The notes below the pieces were generated by a model, which saw nothing but the letters and a program-made list of their open reading frames with translations, was not told where the DNA came from and did no database searches. Below are positions 1 through 7,706 of a DNA stretch of 44,640 bases, in pieces. The translations under genes were made by a program, and so were the position numbers. Source of the stretch: an uncultured Eubacteriales bacterium. Its GTDB lineage: Bacteria; Bacillota; Clostridia; Christensenellales; Aristaeellaceae. The stretch is taken from the NCBI GenBank assembly GCA_902760595.1, contig CACWHI010000040.1:1-44640 (forward strand), read 5' to 3'. How positions within the stretch are numbered: the first letter of the stretch is position 1; each line of letters begins with the position of its first letter.

Positions 1-98
1 TCTTTTTTGACGTTGCTTCTGCTCTTCTCTGTATCGTTTTCAAGATCCGCTCGCGCCTCCTTCGCCCTGCCCTTTCAGCGGGGCGCTCTCAACAGCGC
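1..98 (-). promoter_or_regulatory. Structured 5' leader, possibly glycine-riboswitch-like
   Basis: The transcript from the promoter at 105-134 would begin with a GC-rich leader. It reads GAGAG, a CGCCCC...GGGCG pairing, then GCGAAGGAG and later AAAACGATACAGAG. These elements are in the order seen in glycine aptamers (GAGAG, CGAAGG-G, AAAAGGACAGAG), but the CTCTCAGGCA block is poorly kept. The riboswitch reading is tentative; a structured leader of another class is equally possible. No coding region is visible in bases 1-100. Confidence 0.25.
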
Positions 99-104
99 TC
101 GTGT

Positions 105-134
105 ATATTAACACCTCACTGCCGGAGATGTCAA
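105..134 (-). promoter_or_regulatory. Sigma-A-type promoter reading out of the window
   Basis: On the minus strand TTGACA (129-134) is followed after 18 bases by TAATAT (105-110). The -35 is a perfect consensus. It would start a transcript near base 98 that runs leftward off the window, so the gene it serves is not visible. Confidence 0.6.
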
Positions 135-297
135 TCACAAATTTACAAAAATCGGAATCTTTTTGGATTTACCCAAAACCAATGGATGTCTCATTTCACT
201 CGTTCGAGCTATATAGCGAACTTAATGCCGGAAAAGACATTTTATTGTTCGTGTTTAATCATCGTACTGAAGCCATCAGATCATGGGACAATCCTAT

Positions 298-337
298 AAA
301 GAAAACAGGGCTGTATCACATCACTGTGAACAGCCCT
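298..337 (-). terminator. Rho-independent terminator of the DUF1858 gene
   Basis: On the minus strand an AGGGCTGT/ACAGCCCT stem (330-337 with 307-314) is extended inward by TGTGA/TCACA and followed by GTTTTCTTT (298-306). It lies about 70 bases beyond the stop codon at 406. Apart from this hairpin and the promoter at 105-134, nothing else is recognisable between 135 and 405. Confidence 0.65.
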
Positions 338-405
338 CATCCGCTTCGCGTTCGCCAAGCACCCTCCCCCAAAGTCGGGAAAGGCCTTTGGCAGACGCCG
401 ATCCT

Positions 406-612
406 TTACTGAGCGGCGATCTTGGCGTTAATGGCCTCGATCACCTGCTGGGCGGGGATGCCGTGCACCGCGCACGCGTCCTCAAGGGATTCCATCTGGG
501 AAGCCGGGCAGCCCAGGCAGTGCATGCCGATCGAAAGCAGGATCTCGATGGCTTCAGGATGATTGTTGACGATTTCCCCGATCAGGGTCTGTCCGGTGAC
601 CGCGTTATCCAT
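406..612 (-). CDS. DUF1858 domain redox-disulfide protein
   Basis: A 68-residue cytosolic protein made of a single DUF1858 domain, the family often annotated as hybrid-cluster-protein-associated redox disulfide domain. The signature CLGCPAS (residues about 33-39) supplies the CxxC pair, and the preamble IGEIVNNHPEAIEILLSIGMHC is replaced here only by ordinary family variants. Its partner is unknown; members probably donate or sense thiols near metal-cluster proteins. The gene has its own promoter at 683-711 and terminator at 298-337, so it is monocistronic. The start is supported by GGAGG at 623-627, ten bases before ATG. Confidence 0.88.
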   Translation of the reverse strand: MDNAVTGQTLIGEIVNNHPEAIEILLSIGMHCLGCPASQMESLEDACAVHGIPAQQVIEAINAKIAAQ

Positions 613-682
613 TGTATATTGTCCTCCAAATATCTTGTCCTCTGTAATCAGCGCTGATCCGCTTCTCCATCAAGGCGTTGAG

Positions 683-711
683 ATTATACTCCTATTATGC
701 TATTTTGTCTA
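683..711 (-). promoter_or_regulatory. Sigma-A promoter of the DUF1858 gene
   Basis: Minus strand TAGACA (706-711), 17-base spacer, TATAAT (683-688). The perfect -10 and ideal spacing place the start of transcription about 65 bases before the ATG at 612. Confidence 0.7.
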
Positions 712-773
712 TTACAAATTATTTGATCGATTTACTTAAAACCTACAAGCGTTTCATCCTTACTTCTTGTTCA

Positions 774-1370
774 TTATAATTCAGTTATACTCTCTGCATA
801 ACGACTCGTTATCATCGTGATAATCTCTGCAAAATCAGTTGCTCCTTGATCTTCATATTGTTTTAGATTCTCATCACGTATTATAGAATATCCTGTTTCT
901 CGTGTATTACTAAATTGCAATTCCTTTTGTTCACCATTCTTATCAGTGTATCGCAAAGTTGAAATAGTTTCAACATCAAGATTGTGTGGTACCAGTGAAC
1001 CTGCTACGTTTTCCGCTAAACCAGCGACAAGTTTTTTGGCACCAAATATATCAAACGGCAAGGGCTTTTCTTCAGCGTTTTTTTCCAGAAAACTCTGTGC
1101 CCCTTTCAGAATACTATGAGTCTTGTCTCTTGTTTCTATTTGATTTGTAAAAGCAATAATACGTTGATACGGAAGAGTTACACTGACTGTTTTATAAGAA
1201 ATAATAAGGGTTTCATTATCCGGATTAAGGCTAAGTACCACGTTTACGCCCATGGGAATCTGGCCTATTTGCTGCATGTTCATTCCATCAAATTGTGTCT
1301 TCTTTTCTTTTAGATAATCCTTTTCTCTTATTCTTTCTTCTTTTGACTTTTTCGTGCCGAACAATCCCAT
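774..1370 (-). CDS. Hypothetical protein, AT-rich
   Basis: A 198-residue protein that I do not recognise. The start MGLFGTKKSKEER at 1370 is chosen over longer in-frame starts because GGAGGGAGAC lies just before it and because the upstream codons run into the aldo/keto reductase gene in another frame. The N-terminus is lysine-rich and charged, with no signal peptide or membrane segment. The middle part (about residues 38-130) alternates short hydrophobic stretches in a beta-rich pattern reminiscent of PH-like folds, which is a guess. Its base composition is clearly AT-richer than its neighbours, hinting at separate acquisition. It starts 41 bases after the reductase stop, so it may be co-transcribed with it. 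Confidence 0.75.
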   Translation of the reverse strand: MGLFGTKKSKEERIREKDYLKEKKTQFDGMNMQQIGQIPMGVNVVLSLNPDNETLIISYKTVSVTLPYQRIIAFTNQIETRDKTHSILKGAQSFLEKNAEEKPLPFDIFGAKKLVAGLAENVAGSLVPHNLDVETISTLRYTDKNGEQKELQFSNTRETGYSIIRDENLKQYEDQGATDFAEIITMITSRYAESITEL

Positions 1371-1411
1371 TTTGTCTCCCTCCACAGCATATGAGCCTTT
1401 ATATACATAAC

Positions 1412-2560
1412 TTATCCAAACATCTCCGCTGTCTTCCTCATCCGCTCCGCCACCTTCACGCCGAAGGGGCAGCGGGGCTCGCAGCCGCCGCAGGCGACGC
1501 ATTCGTCGGCGTGATGCTCCAGGCCGCGATAATGCTCGCGCAGAGACGCGGGGATATCGGGCTGCATGGCGGCAAGGTCGTACAGCTTGTTGACCATAGC
1601 GATGTCGATATTCTTCGGGCACGGCCTGCAGTGCCCGCAGTAGGTGCACTCTCCCCCGGCAAAGGTGTGCGCGGGCGCGCCAGCCAGCGCGGCGGCATAG
1701 TTCTTCTGCTCCTGGTCGGCGGTCTCGTAGGCCAGCGCCGCGTCCACCTGCTCCTTAGTGTCGTAGCCGCAGAGGACGGAATCCACCGCCGGCTTGGTCA
1801 GGCAGTAGTGGATGCACTGCACCGGCGTCAGGGCGATGCCGAAGGGCGAGCGCTTGGGGTCAAACAGACGGCCGCCGGCGAAGGGCTTCATGCAGGTCAT
1901 GCCCACGCCGTTGCGCTCGCACACGCGGTACATGTCCGCGCGGACCGGGTCGATGCCCGCCAGGTCCGCGTCGTACTTGTCCGTCGCGAAATACTGATCC
2001 AGGTCGTCGGTCGGCGGCATCAGGTCGAAGGCCGGATTCACGCTGAAGAGGATCATTTCCACAAACCCGCTCTCCGCCGCCTTTTTCGCGATGACCGGGT
2101 TGTGGGTGGACAGGCCGATATGCCGGATCTTTCCCTGGGCCTTCAGCTCCATCACATAATCCAGGTACGCCCCGGGGACGCCCGTCTCCCAGTCCTTTTC
2201 CAGGTCCACATAGTGGATCATGCCCAGGTCCACGTAATCCGTTTTCAGCCGGCGCAACAGGTCCTCAAAGGCGATGCGGCACTGGGCCACGTCCCGGGTG
2301 CGGGTATACTGCCCGTTCTGCCAGGTGGAGCCCACATGCCCCTGAACGATCCACTGATCGCGGCAGCCAGACATGCCCTGCCCGATGATGTCGCGCGACT
2401 TCGGGTCCGGCATCCAGCAGTCGATGATGTTGATGCCCCGCTCATGCGCGTACCGCACCAGCGCGACGGATTCGTTCTCCTCGTGCCGCTCCAGCCATTC
2501 CCCGCCGAAGCCGATCTCACTGACCATCAGGCCTGTTTTGCCAAGACGTCTGTACTGCAT
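1412..2560 (-). CDS. Aldo/keto reductase with C-terminal 4Fe-4S ferredoxin domain
   Basis: A 382-residue cytosolic oxidoreductase. Residues 1 to about 270 form the aldo/keto reductase barrel, with the MQYRRLGKTGLMVSEIGFGG start typical of the family. The C-terminus carries two cysteine clusters, CTYCGHCRPCP and CVACGGCEPRCPFG, that match a 4Fe-4S dicluster. Such fusions are common in anaerobes and are thought to couple carbonyl reduction to ferredoxin-type electron flow; the substrate is unknown. The gene has its own promoter (2601-2629) just inside the end of fdhD, so it need not be part of the fdhD transcript. Confidence 0.9.
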   Translation of the reverse strand: MQYRRLGKTGLMVSEIGFGGEWLERHEENESVALVRYAHERGINIIDCWMPDPKSRDIIGQGMSGCRDQWIVQGHVGSTWQNGQYTRTRDVAQCRIAFEDLLRRLKTDYVDLGMIHYVDLEKDWETGVPGAYLDYVMELKAQGKIRHIGLSTHNPVIAKKAAESGFVEMILFSVNPAFDLMPPTDDLDQYFATDKYDADLAGIDPVRADMYRVCERNGVGMTCMKPFAGGRLFDPKRSPFGIALTPVQCIHYCLTKPAVDSVLCGYDTKEQVDAALAYETADQEQKNYAAALAGAPAHTFAGGECTYCGHCRPCPKNIDIAMVNKLYDLAAMQPDIPASLREHYRGLEHHADECVACGGCEPRCPFGVKVAERMRKTAEMFG

Positions 2561-2600
2561 ATCGGATCCTTTCTTTTCATTGATCGTGATTCACATATTT

Positions 2601-2629
2601 ATAATAACGGGCTGATGTGGCGATGTCAA
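2601..2629 (-). promoter_or_regulatory. Sigma-A promoter of the aldo/keto reductase gene
   Basis: Minus strand TTGACA (2624-2629), 17-base spacer, TATTAT (2601-2606). Both boxes and spacing are near consensus. It sits between the fdhD stop (2636) and the reductase ATG (2560). Confidence 0.7.
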
Positions 2630-2635
2630 GCATAA

Positions 2636-3412
2636 TCACTCTCTCCCGTTCCACACCACCTGTTCCCCGTCCGGCCGGAGGGTGACCATGGTCAGGCCGG
2701 TCCGCGCAGCCAGGAGAAGGGCCTGATCCGTGGGATAGGTCTTGGACGCGAGTACGGGCACGCCGGCACGGATGGCCTTGCGCAGCATGTCCACGGGCAG
2801 GCGGCCCGTGCAGTACAGCAGACACTCCTCCGGCGCCTCGCCGGCGAGCAGCGCCCAGCCGATGACCTTATCCAGGGCGTTGTGCCGCCCGATGTCCTCC
2901 CGGCAGCACAGCAGCCGATCGCGCCGCATCAGGCAGGCCGCGTGCACGGCATGGGTCTGGCCGTACAGCGGCTGATGGTCGCGCAGCCCGTCTGCGGCAA
3001 GGCGCAGCCAGGCCGGCTCCCACGCGACAGGCCGGACCGCGGGCAGTTCCGTATCTGAGGAGGCCAGGAGCGTGCGGTTGTCCGTGCAGCAGGTGCTGAC
3101 CTCAGCCGTTTTCGCGCTCTCCAGGCGCTCCGCGGCCTCAGAGGTCAGCATCACCTTTGCCCGCAGCCCCTGCTCGCAGATATGGACGCCCAGGATGTCC
3201 GCGAGCCCGCGGATCATGCCCTCGGTGAACAGGCGGCCGACGACCAGCTCGTCCAGGTGCTCCGGCGTGCAGGTGAGACGCATGGCGGGCCGCTCATTGA
3301 TGAATACGTCGATGCCGTGCTCCACCGCCACCGGGCATGGCAGCTTTCTGCCCCCGGAGGTCTCCTTCACGCAAGCCAGGCGGCTGGCCTTCGACTGGTC
3401 AATGATCCGCAT
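2636..3412 (-). CDS. fdhD: Formate dehydrogenase accessory sulfurtransferase FdhD
   Basis: FdhD (258 residues) moves sulfur from a cysteine desulfurase to the molybdenum or tungsten bis-MGD cofactor of formate dehydrogenase. The family hallmarks are clear: a TCCTDNRTL stretch with the cysteine pair, REDIGRHNALDKVIG, and TGRLPVDMLRKAIRAGVP. The start MRIIDQSK at 3412 is preferred because GAGGGGG precedes it; a longer reading to 3472 lacks a ribosome site. No formate dehydrogenase or cofactor gene is in the window, so the client enzyme lies elsewhere. Confidence 0.93.
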   Translation of the reverse strand: MRIIDQSKASRLACVKETSGGRKLPCPVAVEHGIDVFINERPAMRLTCTPEHLDELVVGRLFTEGMIRGLADILGVHICEQGLRAKVMLTSEAAERLESAKTAEVSTCCTDNRTLLASSDTELPAVRPVAWEPAWLRLAADGLRDHQPLYGQTHAVHAACLMRRDRLLCCREDIGRHNALDKVIGWALLAGEAPEECLLYCTGRLPVDMLRKAIRAGVPVLASKTYPTDQALLLAARTGLTMVTLRPDGEQVVWNGRE

Positions 3413-3510
3413 ACAAAGCCCCCTCTTTCTCCCGCGATCGGGCACAGTTTGTCGTCTTTTATATTTTACCACGGCACATGTCCGGCTGTACAGCCCGAAT
3501 TCTGTGTTTC

Positions 3511-4366
3511 AGAACGAGTATCGTGAACGGCTGACGAGGCTGACCGACGAGGAGCTGGGGCGGCTGGTCCGCGCCCTGGCGGGATATCGCCTCACCGGCG
3601 ACACGCCGGAGCTGGACGGCGTCCAGGACCCGGCCTTCGATTTCATCCGCCAGGACGTGGACCGCATCGGGGCGCAGTACCGCGCCAAGTGCGAGACCAA
3701 CCGCCGTCACCGCCTGATATTAATCTCAGATTAAAGCAGCTCATCTTGCACCCGTCTTTTCCGCCCTGGCTGCGTCAGCCACCCTCACCGTACCTGGCTA
3801 TGGGTACGCTTTCGGATGACTTCCTTGCCAGAACGAAGAATCCGGGCACAATCTTTCGCTGCCTTAACCTGAGATTAGTATGAGTCCGGAAAGGGACGGG
3901 GACGACACCGAAAAGGAACGGCCGTCCACGACCGTCCCAAAGATAATGATAAAGATAAAGCGTCCCGTGATGATGATCATCACGCGGGGACGGAGCATCC
4001 CGGAACCGGAGACGCACTGCTCCGCAAGGCGCGTACTGCGCTGAGCAGACTGACCGACACGTATGAGGCGGCGCTTCAGGACTTCCGGCAGCAGCTCAGT
4101 GACGAGCTGGTCAGCTGCGCCATCGACCGCACCGTCGCGAACGGCGTGAAGGGCTGGGGCTATACCGAGGCAATCCTTCAGGATTACCTTCAAAAGGACA
4201 TCCGCACCGTGCCGCTGACAGCCGGTACAAGGCCGCCAGAGGCAGACAAAGCGGCTCCCAGCCGAGGCTGGTGCGCGCCCAGCAATACGGCAGGGCGAAT
4301 ACCGCGAGGAGGAAATGCAGACAATCCTCGGCGTGCACGATCTTTTTCAGGAAAGCCCCTTACGCG
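3511..4366 (+). pseudogene. Remnant of phage-type replication protein (DUF6291 plus DnaD domain)
   Basis: Three separated pieces read as one decayed gene. At 3511-3712 the frame encodes FQNEYRERLTRLTDEELGRL and onward to AKCETNRRH, which resembles the DUF6291 N-terminal domain of phage replisome organisers; the true N-terminus is missing. A 165-bp inverted-repeat element then intervenes. From about 3920 to 4220 another frame encodes a charged linker and a DnaD-like stretch (DELVSCAIDRTVANGVKGWG, then YTEAILQDYLQKDI). A tail at about 4275-4366 (EYREEEMQTILGVHDLFQES) is in yet another frame. The architecture DUF6291-linker-DnaD is common in prophages. The gene is certainly broken; the family assignment rests on my recognition of the motifs. 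Confidence 0.6.
3717..3881. mobile_element. MITE-like 165-bp inverted-repeat element
   Basis: Left arm 3717-3740 and right arm 3858-3881 are inverted copies agreeing at 21 of 24 positions (core TAATCTCAG), and weaker pairing continues inward for about 20 bases. The centre holds a CGTACC/GGGTACG hairpin. There is no coding capacity. It sits exactly where the DUF6291 homology stops, so it looks like an insertion. A solo copy of the arm occurs at 23452-23469. Confidence 0.55.
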
Positions 4367-4386
4367 GGATAACCAGATGACGGAGA

Positions 4387-4772
4387 GAGATTCTTCGCTC
4401 GGCCCCTTAACGGGGAGGGGCCTGCTCAGAATGACAACAGGGGTGAATCATAAAGTCTCTGATGCGGCAGTGATTGTTACGCCTTGTCCGATAGCGGATT
4501 GCAGAAAACCATATCGCGCACGGAACCGCAACGTTAAAAAAGACTCCGCACGAAGCGGAGAAAATGCTGAAAAATAGTATCAGGAACGTTCACAAATACC
4601 CTTAAAGCCCCTGACATGTCATCCTGAACAGGGCGAGGGAAACGAGCCCGTCGTGAAGGATCTCCCCCGTATTCGTCTTCATATACCGCTTGCGTATACG
4701 CCAACACGGAGGAGATTCTTCGCTCGGCCCCTAAGCGGGGAGGGGCCGGCTCAGAATGACAACGGGGGGTAG
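4387..4772. repeat. Dispersed intergenic repeats, two direct copies and one opposed copy
   Basis: GAGATTCTTCGCTCGGCCCC begins at 4387 and again at 4712. Both copies continue with a CGGGGAGGGGCC hairpin arm and GCTCAGAATGACAAC, to about 4445 and 4771. Between them, 4618-4670 (GTCATCCTGAACAGGGCGAG ... GAAGGATCTCC) is the same type of sequence in the opposite orientation. This kind of GTCATYCTGA...GAAGAATCTC repeat is widespread between genes of many bacteria. No gene is supported in 4372-5060. Confidence 0.6.
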
Positions 4773-4844
4773 AATTATAAGAAACATCTGCTGTGACAGC
4801 GTTTGTTGCGTTTTAGCCTCTTTAATGACAGTACAAGACCACTT

Positions 4845-4893
4845 CGCGCGCAGCGCCGCAACAATCAAAGAATACTCTGAGGCGGAGCCGAGG
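4845..4893 (+). repeat. Intergenic repeat module shared with the his operon gap
   Basis: CGCGCGCAGCGCCGCA (4845-4860) and CTCTGAGGCGGAGCCGAGG (4875-4893) recur on the minus strand at 11770-11785 and 11738-11756 in the same order, with only one or two changes each. This marks the two non-coding stretches as copies of one repeat family. Confidence 0.55.
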
Positions 4894-4990
4894 GGACGGA
4901 AGCGGCCGCGCCCAGTGGGCGATGAAGGCCGGTGAAGTCCCAGTGAACCACAGAGTATAGAGTGCGGCAGCGCTCTATACGACACTTCCG

Positions 4991-5035
4991 CCACTCATCA
5001 CTCATCACTCCTCACTCCTCACTCCACTCTCCACA
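4991..5035. repeat. CTCATCACTCCTCACTC short tandem repeat
   Basis: Imperfect tandem copies of ACTCATC and ACTCCTC. The same units bound the hairpin element at 11694-11852. Here only one orientation is seen, directly after the repeat module at 4845-4893. Confidence 0.6.
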
Positions 5036-5060
5036 CTCGCACAAAAATAGCCTTAATCCT

Positions 5061-6176
5061 TTACCCTTCAACCTCGCCGACATGCCCGACGCGCTTGACC
5101 CCGTCCACGCCGGTAATGCCGAGACCGGTCTGATCGTCGGGCAGGGTGATGTCCTTTTCATTGAATACCGAGCCGCCGTGAACCGGGTCGGAGGCGCAGA
5201 GCATGGGGCCGTCCAAGTCGATGCGGGTGATGACGCTCCGGGCGCAGGCCAGGTGGGCGGCGGCGTTGACAGCCACGCGGCCCTCCAGCATGCAGCCGAT
5301 CATGCACTCGACCCCGTACATTTCCGCCAGGGTCGCGATCTTCAGGCCGTTGTAAATGCCGCCGCACTTCATCAGCTTGATGTTGATGAGGTCCGCCGCG
5401 CCAGTCTGCAGGATCTTCATGGCGTCCATGGGCGAGAAGACGGATTCGTCAGCCAGCACAGGCACACAGCTGCGCTCCGTCACGTATTTCATGCCCTCCA
5501 GGTCGTCGGCGGCCACGGGCTGCTCGACAAATTCGATATTCAGCCCGCGCTCCTGCATGCCGTTCAGGATGCGCACCGCCTCCTTGGGCTTCCAGGCCTG
5601 GTTGGCGTCGATGCGCAGGGTGATCCCCGACGGCACGGCGGCGCGGACGGCGGCCAGGCGTTCCACGTCCAGGGCCGGGTTCACGCCCACCTTCACCTTC
5701 AGGCAATCGAAGCCGCGATCTACGGCGATCTGCGCGTCCCGCGCCATTTCCTCCGGGCTGTTCACGCTGATGGTCAGGTCCGTGACCAGGTGATTCCGGG
5801 AGCCGCCCAGCAGCTGATACACTGGGACGCCGCGCAGCTTGCCGAACAGGTCCCACAGCGCTATGTCCAGGGCCGCCTTGGCGCTGGAATTGTGCACCAC
5901 GCAGCCCTGGACCAGCGCCATCAGGTCATTGAAATCATCCACGCGCCGGCTGACGAGGGCGGGCGCCAGGTGATCCCGGATCGCGCCGACGATGGCGCCC
6001 GTCGTGTCGCCGGTGATCCTGCCAGTGGGCGGCGCCTCGCCGAAGCCGATATCGCCCGTGTCCGTGTAGACGCGGACGATGATATCCTCCACGCTGGCGA
6101 CGGTGCGCAGCGCGGTCTTGAACGGCGTCCTGAGCGGGATGGAAACCTCGCCCCAGTCAATGCCTGTGATTTTCAT
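5061..6176 (-). CDS. Dipeptide epimerase (enolase superfamily)
   Basis: A 371-residue member of the muconate-lactonising / dipeptide epimerase group, most like L-Ala-D/L-Glu epimerases that recycle murein peptides. The barrel catalytic residues are visible: KVKVG (Lys-x-Lys near residue 161), metal ligands in RIDANQAW, EQPV and ADES, and the second lysine in INIKLMKCGG. The MIGCMLEG segment near the end matches the dipeptide-binding type. It is cytosolic with no signal peptide. It lies 18 bases downstream of the M18 aminopeptidase gene and is probably co-transcribed, which suits a joint role in peptide breakdown. The exact dipeptide preferred cannot be read from sequence. Confidence 0.88.
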   Translation of the reverse strand: MKITGIDWGEVSIPLRTPFKTALRTVASVEDIIVRVYTDTGDIGFGEAPPTGRITGDTTGAIVGAIRDHLAPALVSRRVDDFNDLMALVQGCVVHNSSAKAALDIALWDLFGKLRGVPVYQLLGGSRNHLVTDLTISVNSPEEMARDAQIAVDRGFDCLKVKVGVNPALDVERLAAVRAAVPSGITLRIDANQAWKPKEAVRILNGMQERGLNIEFVEQPVAADDLEGMKYVTERSCVPVLADESVFSPMDAMKILQTGAADLINIKLMKCGGIYNGLKIATLAEMYGVECMIGCMLEGRVAVNAAAHLACARSVITRIDLDGPMLCASDPVHGGSVFNEKDITLPDDQTGLGITGVDGVKRVGHVGEVEG

Positions 6177-6194
6177 GTCCGGATCCGCCTCCCG

Positions 6195-7499
6195 TCAAGC
6201 GATGTCAAAGCGGCCGTCCCCCGTCATGCGAAGGGGCAGCTCGTAGAAGGCCTTCAGGGCGTCGGCCATGTAGACGACGTCCTTCGTACCGGCCGTCTCG
6301 TAGGAGGAGTGCATGGCCAGCTGGGCCAGGCCGATATCCACCGTGTTCATGGATACGTGGCTGTTGGAGATGTTACCCAGCGTGCCGCCGCCCAGGATGT
6401 CCGAGCGGTTGGCGAAGTGCTGGCAGGGCACCCCCGCGCGGCGGCAGACCTCCGTGAACAGGGCGGAGGACACGCCGTCGGTGGTGTATTTCTGGTTCGC
6501 GCTGTGCTTGATGACCACGCCGCCGTTCATGTACACACGGTTCTGGGCGTCGTACAGCTCCGGGTGGTTCGGGTGCAGGGCGTGGGCGTTGTCGGCGGAA
6601 GCCATGAAGCCGGCCGCCATGGCCGCGTGTACCTCACCCGCGGTCATGCCCAGGGCCTCGCCAGCCCGCGACAGCACGTCCGACAGGAAGGTGGAGTCCG
6701 CGCCCTGCTTGGACGCGGAACCGACCTCCTCGTTATCGAACACGCTGTACACCGGCATCGCGTCGGTCTCCCCCGCCGCGTTCAGGAAGCCGGCCAGGGC
6801 CGTCCAGGCGCACTCGAGGTCGTCGATGCGGCCCGCGGAGAAGAATTCGCCCTCCGCGCCCCAGACGCTGCCCGGCACGCGGCTGTACAGGAAGAGGTCC
6901 GAGCCCAGGATATCCTCCTCCCAGGCGTCCGCCGCGGCAGAGATCTCCCGGAGCAGGCCGCCCTTCCCGGCTCCATCGCTGTATACGGGCAACATATCCA
7001 CCTGCGGGTTGAACTTGTACCCGTCGTTGACCTGGCGGTTGAAATGGATGGGCACGTTGGGGATCAGCACCGCGTCGCGGCCCAGGTCCACCAGCTTCGT
7101 CCGCAGACCGTTCCCCTCGCGCACGATGACGCGGCCCGCCACCGACAGCGGCCGGTCCAGCCAGGTGGACAGGATCAGGCCGCCGTACTTTTCCACGTTC
7201 AGGCGCACGTAGTGCTCGCCCGCGTCCTCACCGAGCTCCTTGAGCTTCAGGGTGGGCGAATCGGTGTGGGCCGCCGCGATCCGGAAGGAGGCTACCTTTT
7301 CCGGCACCCGGAAGGCGATCAGCGCCGAACCGTTGCGCGTCACATATCTGCGGTCGCCGGGCTTCAGCCGCCAGGCCTCCGCCTCGCTGAGCGGCTCATA
7401 CCCCGCTTCCTCCAGGACCCGTTCGATCCCGCTCACAGCGTGGAAGGCGGTGGGAGACCGGCGGACAAAATCCAAAAAGCCGGCTACATCTGCATGCAT
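6195..7499 (-). CDS. M18 family aminopeptidase
   Basis: A 434-residue zinc aminopeptidase of family M18 (aspartyl aminopeptidase type). Zinc ligands and catalytic residues are recognisable: AAHTDSPTLKLK near residue 85, DNEEVGS near 260 and the C-terminal SHVSMN histidine. The start MHADVAGFLDF at 7499 is chosen because the family begins with this helix and GGGGG precedes it; the upstream in-frame extension is translated GGAAGTA repeat. It removes N-terminal residues from peptides in the cytosol and leads a probable pair with the epimerase. Confidence 0.92.
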   Translation of the reverse strand: MHADVAGFLDFVRRSPTAFHAVSGIERVLEEAGYEPLSEAEAWRLKPGDRRYVTRNGSALIAFRVPEKVASFRIAAAHTDSPTLKLKELGEDAGEHYVRLNVEKYGGLILSTWLDRPLSVAGRVIVREGNGLRTKLVDLGRDAVLIPNVPIHFNRQVNDGYKFNPQVDMLPVYSDGAGKGGLLREISAAADAWEEDILGSDLFLYSRVPGSVWGAEGEFFSAGRIDDLECAWTALAGFLNAAGETDAMPVYSVFDNEEVGSASKQGADSTFLSDVLSRAGEALGMTAGEVHAAMAAGFMASADNAHALHPNHPELYDAQNRVYMNGGVVIKHSANQKYTTDGVSSALFTEVCRRAGVPCQHFANRSDILGGGTLGNISNSHVSMNTVDIGLAQLAMHSSYETAGTKDVVYMADALKAFYELPLRMTGDGRFDIA

Positions 7500-7527
7500 A
7501 ATAAAACCCCCAATGATATTTAATATA

Positions 7528-7668
7528 AGTAGGAAGGAGGAAAGGGTGAAGGTTGAAGGTAGGAGGTAGGAAGTAGGAAGTAGGAAGTAAAGATACTTTC
7601 GCAGGCGGCGCTGCTGCCGGCTCTGCATGAGTTTATTTACTTCCTACTTCGTCCTTTCTACTTCCTAG
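7528..7668. repeat. Hairpin element bounded by inverted GGAAGTA repeats
   Basis: Tandem GTAGGAA units (7565-7592, with looser copies from 7528) face inverted TTCCTAC/TTCTACTTCCTAG units at 7635-7668. About 45 bases with a GC-rich core lie between them. The whole 207-bp gap between glnA and the M18 gene is taken up by this structure, and no gene is seen in it. Confidence 0.6.
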
Positions 7669-7706
7669 TTTGTGCTATTTCCTTTACTCTCTTGCGTCTC
7701 TACTCG

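Noticed and set aside
101..412. A 103-codon plus-strand open frame at the left edge
   Set aside because: No ribosome site, no recognisable sequence, and it covers a leftward promoter and a terminator hairpin.
1295..2635. A 446-codon plus-strand open frame
   Set aside because: Opposite the aldo/keto reductase with its ferredoxin cysteines; composition of the reverse frame is typical of a shadow.
4962..7523. An 853-codon plus-strand open frame
   Set aside because: It lies opposite the dipeptide epimerase and M18 peptidase, whose catalytic motifs are clear. The reverse frame is open only because of high GC.
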